A stretch of 64,000 bases of DNA from Zelopaecilomyces penicillatus (lineage: Eukaryota; Ascomycota; Sordariomycetes; Hypocreales; Pseudodiploosporaceae), in assembly GCA_005765155.1 (NCBI GenBank), contig VCCP01000005.1, positions 3,286,001-3,350,000 of the forward strand, read 5' to 3'. Below the pieces are notes generated by a model, which had not been told where the DNA came from, made no database searches, and saw nothing but the letters and a program-made list of their open reading frames with translations. The position numbers and the translations under genes were made by a program. Positions 33,606 to 45,794 of the stretch are shown piece by piece. How positions within the stretch are numbered: position 1 is the first letter of the stretch; every line of letters starts with the position of its first letter.

Positions 33606-35147
33606 TTGGTCAACGTCTGCTGAGGTTCTCTCCAGGCGATGGTACAGTATTTCTTTTCTCTCGATATTACTGCTCTCAACTACTGTAGGTACCTATTTTG
33701 ATGCGATGCGGGGTTCCCAGCTTTAAACATAAATCACCAGCTACGTACAGCGTCCTCAAGCTGACAGGTGGCATCAACACTGGTTTTGCAGTAGTCATGC
33801 CGTGCAGAGGACAGATACGGTGGGTTCTTTCGATGCCACATCGTTCCATGTTCTCCAAATAAGGTAGTTGCAACTAAAACCGATGCTGGGAATGACATCC
33901 TCTTGGTCCGTAATACCCACATACCTTAGTAGGTGCTAATACAGTACCGATGCCATCACTGGGTAAGGTAGTACTAAGGTAGTAAGCTAGAGCATATACT
34001 GTGCCAAAGCTTCTGTGGCCGGTACTAAGCAATGTGGCAAAAGTACTACCTACCTAACCCATGATTGATTGATCGATCAATCGATTCGAGGTGAATCAAC
34101 GCACCTGTCACGTTATGTCGGACTGGGAGACCTCTTGCTTTCTTCTTCTTCTCGAATAGTCGAAGCGAAATCCCTGAATGCCTTGCGTGCCTGCTTACTT
34201 GCTTCCCAACAACTTGCATGATGCAGCCACAGCCCTGTCACTACCCTTGCTAATGTTAACAAAGTCTCAGTTAGTTCAGGGGGGGTGATCCGCCAAATCG
34301 GTCGGCTGAAGTATTACTGAACCTTAGGTAGGTCGGGCTATCTTCAGTCAGCCGCACAAGTCCAAAATCCGCACGATGTAGGATTAGCGTCTTGACGAGG
34401 GCAAAGAGTTTGGTTGATACCTTATCCGTGCCTGGCAAGTTGGTGCTAAGGTCTAATATCTGGCTGGTGGATTCGGTTGCTTGGAGGAAGTATCGTGAGA
34501 ATATCCCTGATGGCCCAGCTGTGTGGAGGTGCAGAATCCAAATTCCTGGTGCTGCACAGGACATCCACGGGCCGTCGCTCACATGCAAGGCTAGACAGGC
34601 GACTCCATACTTAGCCACTGTGCTATACCTGCAAAGTAGTGATTAATAGTGAGTTCAGGCCACCTAACCTCACCTAACCTCACTCCACTGCAAGCCACTA
34701 CAGGGCACCTGTACTGAAGACTGGGGGCCCGCCTAAAGCTCCACGCTCAGTAGGTACTATATTTAGCCAGCCCGTCCGTCCGTCCAATGAAGCAGAGCCC
34801 CAACAATAGCGACAGCTGGGCCAAATCCACGCGGCGCGAATCTTGCCAAATGGAGTGTGTCTTCAAACCTACCTGGTCTGCCTGCTCCCGAAACCTCTTT
34901 TCCAATGCATTTCTGTCAAAGCCAAGACCCGAATCTAACCCTGAAGCGCGAGGGACCAGCGCAGTGCTGAATCGGTTGTTGCTGATACGCGTTATTCTGT
35001 CATCGTCGCCCCCTTGGCCCAAATCTTAGTGGCCTCATCGCAACACACGAGCTCATGCCGATGGTGCGGCTCTCGGGAGGCGTCTCATGTCCAAGCATTC
35101 GTGAGAGGAGAACCCCGGGAACATGAGAATTGCCCAGCCAGTCTGTG
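33606..35147. other. Intergenic, divergent promoters of SnoaL-like and Abp2 genes
   Basis: No gene is seen in 1.5 kb. It contains clustered TACCTA/GGTAG motifs at about 33685, 33925-34060 and 34325, a palindrome-like GATTGATTGATCGATCAATCG near 34064-34085, and a CACCTAACCT direct repeat near 34660-34680. Confidence 0.5.
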
Positions 35148-37441
35148 ATGCCTTCTTCTCCGTTACTGGCACCTCTGCTGCCACCACCGCCGCCTAGTCA
35201 GGAGAGGCAGCGGCAGCAGCAGCAACTACCGTCTCAAAGCCAATCCCAACCTCATCCTCAGCCTCACACTCACACTCACACTCACACTCACACTCACACT
35301 CACTCTCACTCTGACCATCATACCCATGAAGCTCAGCAACATAGCCCAAATGTTCGGCATCAAGGAGCACAACAGCAAGAGCCTACCGCGCGACCTGCAT
35401 TGCCACATCGTGATGTGACATCGGACACCCTCGAAGACGCCTATGTGCAATTCATCTTCTACTGCAATCCGGCTTTACCACCAACCTCAGACTCAGATAG
35501 CCTGAGGGAAGCCTTCAGAAACCCCCCCAGGAGCGGCGGCAAGATATTCAACCCGTTTTCCGTATATGAATTGGTCAGGAAATTCTACAGCAAAGAAATT
35601 AAAACTTGGACCGAGTTGACGACACGGCTTGGTGTTGAGCCACCAGATCCCAGCAAGGATGAGAGCGCCCAAAAGATTGCGCAGTATGGTGTGCGCTTAA
35701 AGGTATGCAGTGCCATTTCATAACCCACAAAGAGGTGCCCAAGGCCTGCAGACGCTATTCAGCAAAGCAGGGCCCGAAGCTCATCTGGTCTCTTCAGTCA
35801 TTCTGTGCTCAATTCTGTGCTGTTCTGACTTCGTGTGGCTAGAAATGGATGAACTCAATGCATGTCAAGGCGTTCTTTGAATATCTCATGGACATACCCA
35901 ACGAGTATTGGAATAATGTCCCAACAGATTCTGACCCCTTAGCCCAGCATGTACGTGATGGTATTGCGGTAGAGGACGATATGGCACTGAGAGCTCTCCT
36001 TCCCCACATACGGCCCAAAAGAGGCCGCAAGCGACCAGAAGGTGAAGATAACATCAACTCTCCAGCTCAGCGCCGGCGTTTATCACCACTTTCTGCCATC
36101 GACGGCCGGACGGCACCCTGGTCGGCCCATCCCGATACTGCGAGACCAGTCCCTATTCATTGGAACGCTGTAGACGCTCTCCACATGAAATGGCCCAACT
36201 CGGCAATTACGCCAACATCAAAATCCTCTTTCTGGGATGATGCGCTGGAGCCTCGTTCGGCAGTGACGCCGTCCAAACTCAAGCTTTCCGGCCACCGCCG
36301 GGGTGCTAAGAACGTCTCATCCGCATGGAAACCCGGCGGATCTGATTCAGGTGCCAAAACGCGAGGCAGACCCCCGATCAACCGCACAACGGTAGATCCC
36401 CCAATAACATCTTGGGCACCAACCCCGGAGAGCAATCCAGCTGAGGCCGTCACCCACGGGGAAACAACACAAACTAGCCAGAGCCCGAATCAATCACGCC
36501 CACCCATACCAGCAGGGGCTGGCTTTGCGCCAATTCCAACGCCTCCTCCAGCTCCCATGACGTCTGGTTATGAGGGGCTCCGGCCTGCCCGGCCAAACAT
36601 ATCACTGCTGGTCCCCGAGAGACAGGGAGGCTCCGTACGGCTAGCCACACCACCACCACCACCACCAGCCGTCTTGCTCAATAACCAGCATGAGAGTGCA
36701 AATAATAAGGACCAGAAAGGTCCCAGCCAACAATCCAAGTCCATCGGCTTAGACAGATTCACCCGAGAAACGAAAGAAGCCTGTGAATCGACTGGGATGT
36801 CGGCCCCCCAAGCAGATGGTGCCTCCAGCGCAAGTAGCTCTGACAGAGGGGATGTTAGCGGCTTTTACTTTGAGACGCTGGAAGATCGCACAAATGTTGA
36901 TAGTATATTATCATACTTTACGCATGTTTTGCACAATGCGGACTGGACTGATGCTGAGGGAAAGCCACAAGAACGAGCTGACGTGGTAGAATGCACGGCC
37001 ATGGCCAATGTGACATTACAACATATGTATAAGACAGCGGCATCATCGCAAGCTTTTCTGATCAACCTGGCTGCGCTGGCCGGAGCACGCATGCTAATGG
37101 CGAATCGTCCAAAATGTTACCGGTGCGCGACGGACGAGGAGTCTAATACGTACCAATTTGAGTGGCAATACCGCTTCGGCCACTTAAAGGGACAGTTTAC
37201 CATGTCCCACACTGTACCGCACACCATGTGGAAGAAGATGCCACTGACAGGAGCGGGCGAGAAACCGCAAACACAAAACGGAGAACCAGAGATTCCCAGA
37301 CCAGCATCACCTTTGACTGTTGAACAGTGGCAAAGCAAATACGACGCTCTCGTCAAAGAGCTGGAGCAGCGTGACCAGGACATGAGGGACATACAGAGAA
37401 ATGTCATGGCATCACTCAAAGGCCCGTGGATGAAACCTTGA
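35148..37441 (+). CDS. ARS-binding protein 2 (Abp2 family)
   Basis: This fungal protein belongs to the ARS-binding protein 2 family, first described in fission yeast as binding replication origins. Exons are 35148-35702 and 35843-37441, giving 717 residues. The start is ATG 35148; a stop at 35124 excludes an in-frame extension. The Abp2 domain occupies about residues 95-240: DAYVQFIFYCNPALPP, FNPFSVYELVRKFYSKEIKT, WTELTTRLGVEPPD, QYGVRLK joined by the splice to KWMNSMHVKAFFEYLMDIPN. It is preceded by Pro- and Gln-rich sequence and a striking His-Thr alternation (residues 40-52). A KRGRKRPEGED basic patch follows. Later come disordered Pro-rich stretches with an eight-proline run, a conserved block around residues 540-640 (FYFETLEDRTNVDSILSYF), and a C-terminal coiled coil (SKYDALVKELEQRDQDMRD). 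Confidence 0.85.
35263..35310. repeat. (CACACT)n coding microsatellite in the Abp2-like gene
   Basis: About eight CACACT-type units lie in exon 1 and encode alternating His-Thr, then His-Ser. The repeat is in frame (6-bp unit), so length changes would keep the protein intact. Confidence 0.93.
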
Positions 37442-40178
37442 TGCGAATTTGGCCTTGCAGACCCTGATTATACGACGCATGCCTACATGCATAGGGGGAG
37501 TATGTTAATAATGTTGTGCTAATAATGGGGCAAGTATGAATGCAAAATCTACACGTATACGATAAGACGCTATTCTTTGTGACTCCATGGATTTCATCTT
37601 TGTTGATTTTGGATGATGCTTGGAATACGAATGCCAGTTAGAGGCTCTGATAATGAAAAATGCCCGTTGAAAATGCTCTTGGCTTACAATGTGAATGTAT
37701 ATCAACTGTATTGAAGGCGTTTGATGCTGTCAAATGCTATACAATCCGTACCAATTGGGTCGAGTTTGGCAACACATAACATTAATTATGGGCCCGGCAG
37801 ATGAGGTTGGAGAGGGGCATGGTGGGTGGACACGGCAAATGTCGATGATGGAGGGGCTATTTAACATGATTCTAAGATGTATTTGCCTCGGGCTTCATGG
37901 CTTGAGGTCTGTCACTTTCTTGCCTCACTAATCTAGTATATACGAAGCTTTTACACTTACAGATTGGTATTCAAATTACCTGCCTGCTAATGATTACCTA
38001 CGTACTAATGAATTCACCCAAGGCACGGTAACCGATGACACCAGCTACCGGATAGTTTCTAGACTAGACAGTTGGAAAACCCGCCATATCGGCCGGGTAG
38101 GGTATCTCATTTGCCATGTGTGCCCTGGCAGGGCTGGCAGGGCTGACAGGACTGGTGGAGATACCACGAGCACGGTGATTTATCTGGTAAACCGTACCTT
38201 ACAGTGGAACTATTGCTACCATACCTGGTAAGGTAAGACACTATGGTATTAGCATGTCCGGTCTATACGAGGTTGGCACACGGGTCTGACGGGGTCAGAG
38301 TCCACTAATTATCCGGACTGGAAACCATGCAAGACTGGGCTAAGATTGGGTAATTAAGCTGTAATAAATACTACGCAGAGCACCGTTCCATTGACTGAGG
38401 AGTCGGGTGGCGATCCTGGGCCTGATGTAAGAAGTAGTATATACCGATAGGGCCGTGGCTTTCTCGTTGGTTGTTGTAGTTTAGAGCCCTGCGACATGGA
38501 GCCATCTCAACATGGAGCCCGTCTCAATATGGAAGTTGCATCATCAGTTAACTCGCGGCGCTAAACTCTGCCCTGCAGAACTGTTTGTTTGTCTGGCTGT
38601 TGTTGCGTCGCGGGTGATGAGTTCATTATTTGCTACAATCACTTGTTGCTTTGGTGAAGGATTCGGTGCTTTAAATGGTGTAGGTAGGAGGTAATTGCCA
38701 TATTAGGTAATGTTTTTGATCGGTTTAAAGGAGAGCATCGCTACTTCCATTTGTTGACTCCTGTGTGATAAATGTAGCTTACTGAGGCAACAAGTACTAG
38801 TATTTATCAGTGTTCTCCTTCCGTATTCCTAGAGAGTCAGTTCTACGAGTAAAATACAGATGGAAGCCTTTAGGTCCGTCTTGAACCATCTAATTGGGAC
38901 TCAATCAACTGATTGGGCTTGGTTCCTCTCTTTGGATAGCATTTCCAGAGAGCTTACACTCACATGCACAAGCCGAGAGAAACATTCCCATCTGTGTCTC
39001 TCAGTCCCGCGGAGTCGCCGATGCGGGGCGGCGCGGGGGCAGCCAAGCCCAAATTCCGCCTCCAACGCCTTTACTATCCGTCCAGGCCCGCATTTCCTAG
39101 CTGATTAACTGATTGATTGCCTCGCCGTTTATGTTTTGAGTGTTCCACCAGGTATTTTGCCAGACTCACTGTTCCAGACGGATAGTGGCTTGTGATTTGG
39201 GACCTTGACGTATTGGCAATAATAGTGCAGTACCACCTCCGGCCAGGCATGTTGGCGCATCGCGGTTTGGGCGGAGCTGAGTCAAGAATTAGCAGGCATG
39301 CCAATCCTTCCGCTCGTTCGTCTACCTACTCTAAATTCTCTTGGACATCCATCGTGGAACCAACTCCCAGACAACGCCCCAGACAACGCCCCATACAGCG
39401 CCCCAGACATGGAGCACCCAGACAGCATCCAAACAGCACCCAGACCCTCATACCCCTGCGCTTGGCGTCTTGGGACTCCCATTCCGGCTCTCCATTCTGG
39501 CTCTCTCCATCATTCCATTCTCCACTGCTTCATGGTATGGTGCAACACTGAGGCAGAAACCTGCCCGCTGTTAGGCCCATGCTTCTGCTTCCGTTAATGC
39601 TTCTCAGAAGCTCGGTACTCTGTGCATTATGGACAAAGTGACCGATGATTACAGTATTCTACGGTACTCGAGCAGCGGCGAGGCTTGGCCCGCCAGCCTC
39701 TTCTTCCGTGCGTATTCAGCGCGTGGGCCGCCATTCGTTTGGCGCTCGCCGTAGAGTGGGTAATTAATAATTGTCGCCAGCCTGCGTTGGCGCTGGTCTC
39801 GTCTGACAAGCGTACTTCCCTCGACGGCTGCTGCTCTGCGATCTTGGATCCTTCTTCTCCAATTCCTACCTTTCCTCCACCACATCCGCCTGTTGCTACT
39901 ACTCACCACTGCTACTTCTACCATCTAACCCTCTCCGAACTTCCCTGACTGTGGCTCGTTTCGTCCCCTCTGCAAAATGACCAACTTCACGGCCCGTTCC
40001 CCGGCATCTTAGGTGCACTTGTCTGCTCTGCATACGCGTTCGAAACAGGGTTCCAGCCGGCCTCGCTCGTTCCAGCCAAAGTTGGGTCGCCGTTGGAGGA
40101 TCTCCACACCGGCCGTCGGCCACTTTTCCCCGGATTCTCGCCTTCAATTTGCTGTCTGCCACTGTTACTATCACTGCC
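37442..40178. other. Intergenic 2.7 kb, Abp2 3' side and MFS promoter
   Basis: No credible gene. Repeated GGTAAGGTA/ACCTGGTA elements occur around 38140-38240 and an (ACAACGCCCC)-like direct repeat near 39371-39400. The last 500 bases are pyrimidine-rich, as is usual in front of fungal transporters. Confidence 0.5.
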
Positions 40179-42550
40179 ATGTCATCGTCGCATAGTCGAG
40201 GCGACGAGGTCACAATGTACGCACTTTATCCACTTGTTACCTTATCCATCAGTCACTGCGACAATGGAAACACACCATCGCTATCGGCTGTTCTGGTGTC
40301 GCTATACCATACCCGCCATGCTCACACAGCCCCCCATTTCATTCCGACTAACGTCTTCTCACCAGCACCTCGAACGACTTCCATCCATCGTCCTCGTTTT
40401 CTGCTGCATCTGGTTGTCACGCCCCAGAGCCTTTCGTCAATCTAAATGCTAATATTGAAGCCAAGTATGTTTCCGTCCCACCGCGTGCTTTTACCACCTG
40501 GTGGTGACGGACCGTCCATCATTGGTTACTGCTTCTAACAACGCTTGTCACCCCATGCAGAATCAAGAACCCTCTCCTTGGCATCGGACGCCAAACCCTC
40601 CTTGCCAACGTTGACGAATTTTGCCGCTTAAAGGGCCTAGAGGACCATCGCCACCTTATCCGCAAGGGCGCTCTTGTAGCTCAGGATCCCACGGGATACG
40701 AAGACATCACCGGCCCCGAGGCCCTCGATCAAGAGGAGATTGACGCTCTCCGAAATGAAGTTTTACACAAATGGAGGATTCCCAGGACCCTGCTACTGAC
40801 CATTATCACCTGCTCTATCGGTGCTGCTGTTCAGGGCTGGGATCAAACCGGTTCCAATGGCGCCAATCTCGACTTTCCGAAGGCATATAACATCGACTCC
40901 GATAGCCTTCACGACACACTAATAGTTGGCCTCGTCAATGCCGCGCCTTACATCGGCACAGCGTTTGTTGGGTGCTGGCTCTCCGACCCCCTCAACAACT
41001 ATTTCGGACGCCGCGGCACCATTTTTGTCTCTGCCCACTTCTGTTTGTGGCCAGTCATTGCAAGCGCGTTCTGCAGCACCTGGACCAAGCTGTTGATATG
41101 CCGTCTTTTTCTTGGAGTGGGCATGGGGGCTAAGGCATCCACTGGTGAGTTGAGCATCTGGTCTCTTTTCCTCTTGGCTCTTGGTGTTTGCATGATGTAT
41201 GCTGTAAGGGTTCGCCTGCGTCGCGATTCATCGCCTTCCACCATCAATACCGTCAAGAAACGATACATTAGAACTAAGAGGAGTGAAAAGCTAACATAAT
41301 ATTCTTTAGTGCCTATATTTGCGGCCGAGAATTCCCCAGCTCCAATTCGAGGTGCTCTTGTTATGAGCTGGCAGCTATGGACAGCTTTTGGCATCTTTCT
41401 TGGCACTTGCGCTAATCTTGTTGTCACCAAAATTGGACACGAGGCCTGGAGATACCAGCTTGGATCTGCCTTCATCCCTGCCGTGCCACTTCTCATACTC
41501 ATCTATTTCTGCCCTGAGTCGCCGCGCTGGTATATCAAGAAGAATCGATATAGGGATGCTTTGAGATCACTGCTCCGTCTACGGAACAGTCCAGTTCAAG
41601 CTGCACGCGATCTTTACTATATCCATGTACAGCTTGAAGTGGAGTATGAGTTCATCGGTCACGGCAACTACTTTAAAAGATGCATGGAGCTTTTCACCGT
41701 TCCCCGCATTCGTCGTGCGACATTGGCTTCCTTCGTGGTTATGATTGCGCAGCAAATGTGCGGCATCAATATTATTGCCTTTTACTCGTCCAACGTCTTC
41801 AAGAAGGCCGGTGCTAGTGATTTTGGAGCTCTGCTAGCGTCTTGGGGGTTTGGGCTTGTCAACTTCATCTTTGCATTCCCAGCCCTATGGACTATTGACA
41901 CCTTTGGACGGCGCTCGTTGCTTCTCTTCACTTTCCCCCAGATGGCCTGGACTTTATTAGCAGCGGGTTTGTGCACTCTTATTCCTGGCACCAAAGGTGC
42001 CCACTTGGGCCTTGTTGCCTTATTCGTTTATTTATTCGCTGCCTTTTACTCCCCAGGTGAGGGGCCCGTTCCATATACTTATTCGGCCGAGATATTTCCA
42101 TTATCACACCGTGAGGTTGGCATGGCATGGGCGGTGGCAACATGTCTGTTTTGGGCGGCCGTGCTATCTATAACGTTTCCCTTGATGCTGGCCCGCCTTG
42201 GCGTCATTGGATCGTTTGGGCTTTATGCGCTTTTCAACCTGCTCGCTTTGGTCATGATATTTCTGTGGCTTCCAGAAACGAAGCAGCGGACGCTGGAAGA
42301 ACTGGATTACATATTTGCCGTGCCCACTCGCGTGTTTATGAGATACCAAGTTACCAAAGCTTTGCCATGGTGGTTCAATCGATGGGTATTATTACGACGG
42401 GATGCCACCCTGGAACCCCTATATACACTGGACATTGCAGATCAGCATGATGATATAAGCACTGAGATTCGGTTTGAAAACGACAAAGTTAGGGTTGAAT
42501 TGAAGGATATGGTGGGTTTTACGACAGCCACAAGACACGGTGGAGCGTGA
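40179..42550 (+). CDS. MFS transporter of the sugar porter type
   Basis: This is a 12-helix major facilitator superfamily transporter resembling fungal sugar/inositol porters. Four exons are inferred: 40179-40216, 40366-40464, 40561-41144 and 41310-42550, giving 653 residues. The long N-terminal cytoplasmic part carries IKNPLLGIGRQTLLANVDEF before the first helix (TLLLTIITCSIGAAVQGWDQ). Family marks: GCWLSDPLNNYFGRRGTIF in the first cytoplasmic loop, CPESPRWYIKKNRYRDALR near residue 308 before the central loop, QQMCGINIIAFYSS in helix 7, YTYSAEIFPLSHREVGMAWA, and LPETKQRTLEELDYIF after the last helix. Both halves are complete. The substrate cannot be fixed; a sugar or polyol is likely. The first two exons are short and depend on splice signals read by eye, so the N-terminus is less certain. 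Confidence 0.88.
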
Positions 42551-43499
42551 AATGGGGACGCCTTTCTCTCTGCACTATGTTTCATCTTGGCAATTCGTAT
42601 GCGGGTTCATGGGGACTAGGCGTTTGTTGGATATATAAAGAGCGAGCTTGTATTTTTTATTTTTTTTTACATGATACCACGGAAAGATGGGGATGAAATA
42701 GGACCGAAAAAGTCCGGGGCGCAAAGTTGATAAAGATACCCAGTTCAGTCTAGTTAGTATAGTTGAATGCAACTGTGAGCAACATAACCGAGATTTCGGT
42801 AGTGACATATCCGTCAGCTTGGAAGAGAGGCTTGTGAAAACGGGGCCATCGTGAAGTGGGTATGATGGATGATGAATCCACCATGGCTGTGACGTCAGTT
42901 GCAAACCCCTACAAGTCTACTTGAGCGCTACTATGAACCCTCCTGTTGCAATTGGTAATTTGACTGGGTTGGTGATGAAAAGGAAATATTTATAAGACGC
43001 CATGCAAACGAATTCATTATAGAAACTGCAGTTTGGTCGTGGTAGATCTGACCTAGGAGGAAATGAGATGAGATAGATGGGTGGTGATTAGGCTGTCACA
43101 TCCGATAGCAAACGGTAGATGATCATGTCAAGATCGAGAGATTGCGACGATCTTTGTTTCTGAGTGGAGAAAAGATTGGCAATTCAGATGCTGGAAATGC
43201 ATCGCATCCCAAGCCGAGGGGACACATGTTGCCCGACATGCAAGACTGCCCCTCACTGTTCCGGTTGAACGAGTGGTGCTCGCTCGGGTGAAGAGATGTA
43301 AGATTTGCTGAGTTGGGAGCTGGCAGTGCGTGGGGAGCAAAGTTCAAGCTCTGGGTTTGCAGGCAAACTAAGCTGCTTGAAATTTTTGCTCTAATCGTAG
43401 GACCAACCTCATGTACTATACGAGTTTTCCCTCCCGTCGGACAGAGAATTCTCGACTTGTTGTTGCTCAACGTGTGTGGACTGTGTCTTGGTTCGGTCA

Positions 43500-43502
<3 letters not shown>

Positions 43503-43561
<59 letters not shown>
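43503..43561. repeat. (TC)29 dinucleotide microsatellite
   Basis: A perfect TC/GA run of about 59 bases in non-coding DNA. It creates open Arg-Glu and Ser-Leu repeat frames on the two strands that are not genes. Confidence 0.97.
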
Positions 43562-43565
<4 letters not shown>

Positions 43566-44166
43566 ATGTTCCCGCAGTGCAGGCCACGGTGCGTCATAGT
43601 GCATACGGCCGCGCCTTAACCGGAGAAAAAGGGGATCCGGGCTCGTAAACGGAATCCAACTAGTTTTCCAACGTCCAACCTCGGAGAGCCGCTCAACGGG
43701 ATTCAACATCCCACCAGCGGAAACTTCGTTTTTTTCTTTGGTTTTTTTCTTTGAAGGGGAGGGGGGAAACTCTAAAAGAAGGCTTGTAACGGCAATGCCG
43801 CCACACAGTTGCCACAATTCTGGCGAGTGAGCGATGCTAGGTAACCATCATGCCCTCACCCGCAACTTCAGAAAAGGCCTAACAATTAATAGCTGACAAG
43901 GATTTAGTGGTATGATGTAGGTACACCTACCTACCTACGTAGTAGTTGATGGCCTCACACGGCCAAGGACAAGGGGTGGCCCACATGGATACTCATGTGC
44001 GCCGTGCGCGGCTCTCCTTGCCTTTGCATACCATGCCTGTACGTATCATATCGGACCAATGTGTTCGTGCTTGGGGAGGAGGATCACTTGGATCAGCATG
44101 TGTGAAATGGTAAGCAATCGCAACAACCCCTGATGTAATATTTAGCAATCAATGGTGTATGAATGT

Positions 44167-44188
44167 AAAAAAAAAAAAAAAAAAAAAA
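44167..44188. repeat. Poly-A run of about 22 bases
   Basis: This is an uninterrupted A run in non-coding DNA. There is no upstream gene body to suggest a retrocopy. Confidence 0.9.
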
Positions 44189-45794
44189 GTTGCTTCCCTT
44201 AGCATTGCTAAGAAGCAAAGCAATGCAGGTACTCCGTACAGTGGTGTACAGTGGTGGTATGCGGCGGCAGCAGCAATAGCCGCGACTGCCTCAGTTAGAG
44301 GAGCCGCATGGAGCCATAGGCCCATAGCAGATGGATTCTATTCTTACATCTCTCTTTCGGGCAACTGGTTGGGTACTTAGGTACCTGTTTGCTGTGCACT
44401 GTCTCATGCATGTTTGTACGGAGTACTCTGAATGAAGTACCCATGCATGCATTTACGGCTTGTGAAAGACGCGGTTAGGGGACAATAACAGGTACCAATT
44501 CTCCAGGGACAGCATGTCATGCCATCCAAGGAACTGTGGATGAAAATGGCGTCCATAATGTTTCTCCCCCTGGAAGCAAAGCACCTAACCAAGCCCAGCC
44601 CAGGTCAGCCAAGCCCCCCCTCGGCAGCCCTGAGGTGGCTTGCCTGGCGCACTGCACGCACTGGATTGGGCTGTGCTGCTCACGCCTCCAACCCCGAACG
44701 AGTCCACTGTAAAACCCAACAACCTCACCCCCCGTTGAAAGTCCCCACCAGCGGCTCCACTGTGGCCGCCCACCAGGGCTCCTCGCCTCGTACAAACCAC
44801 TGTACCTGTCCCAGTGCAATAGCTTGCGCGCAGAACAGAGACTTTACAGGGACTTTACAGGGATCATACAGGGAACGGACAGCGGTCCAGCACAGTGTGC
44901 GTCAAGCCTACAGGGCCGATCGCCCCTTTCATCGGCCTTCCAGTGTTGTCTCGTCCAGTCAGATCAAGCAGCCAGGGCAAATCTTCCCGGTTTGAGCTCC
45001 TGGGCGTGGACGCGTTCACCTCGACGTTTCATCCGCTTCCACTTTTCTTCTCTCCACAATAATCTGAACCTTTTCCGATCGCCTATGACCCTACGTCTGC
45101 TCTTACATTCAATCCTCCTCTTCTTCTTCTTCCTCTTCTTCCATCTTCCATCCTTCATCTCTCCCTCCCTGCTCTCTCATCCATTATCCAGTCTCCCCCT
45201 ATCCTCCCCAGACTGCACATTCGTTTTGTCGTCTTCCTATCTAGATATATACAGTTTCACATTCTTCCCCCACCCTTGTCGATATCATCATTCTTACTGA
45301 TATACGACTCACGGTTTCAACATTTTTTGTATTTAACCCCTGGCTCGCTTGTCGACTGTGAGTGACGTTACGGCTGTCGGCATTGACACACACAGTCAAA
45401 CGTACAACCACCTCGCTTCATAGAACTGAGGGTCGTGTTACATTCTCCCTATCTCGGATTAAACGAAACTTTCGCTCGCTCGGTTTCTGCTATCTCTCCT
45501 GGAGTGAGTGTTGAGCAGCTTCAACATTTGCATTTCGCGGAGTTCGATATCTCACTTACCCTCCATGTGCTTGCTGTGCTCTGTTGCTCTCTGAAACCAA
45601 TCTTGATTCACTGCCAAGTAACCCAGGCACACGACATATGATTGTCTAGTCTGGCACTCGACACACTTGTTCCGACCACTAATTCTAGCCCATTGACGTA
45701 CTATTATTATTATTCTTGATTAAGAAAAGTCGCCTTAAATTTTCGCCCTGAACTACCCCTGTCATCAGCATTACCTGGATCACGAATTTGCCAA

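Larger units (their letters stand above)
42551..45794. other. Intergenic 3.2 kb with simple repeats
   Basis: No credible gene. It contains the long TC repeat and the poly-A listed below, a GGTACACCTACCTACCTACGTAGTAG element near 43919, two TACGGAGTA-type motifs (44230 and 44417), and a long pyrimidine-rich leader region (45100-45700) upstream of the MscS channel. Confidence 0.55.

Noticed and set aside
43123..43817. Arg-Glu repeat frames around the TC microsatellite
   Set aside because: They are purely a product of the GA/TC repeat and open in all phases.
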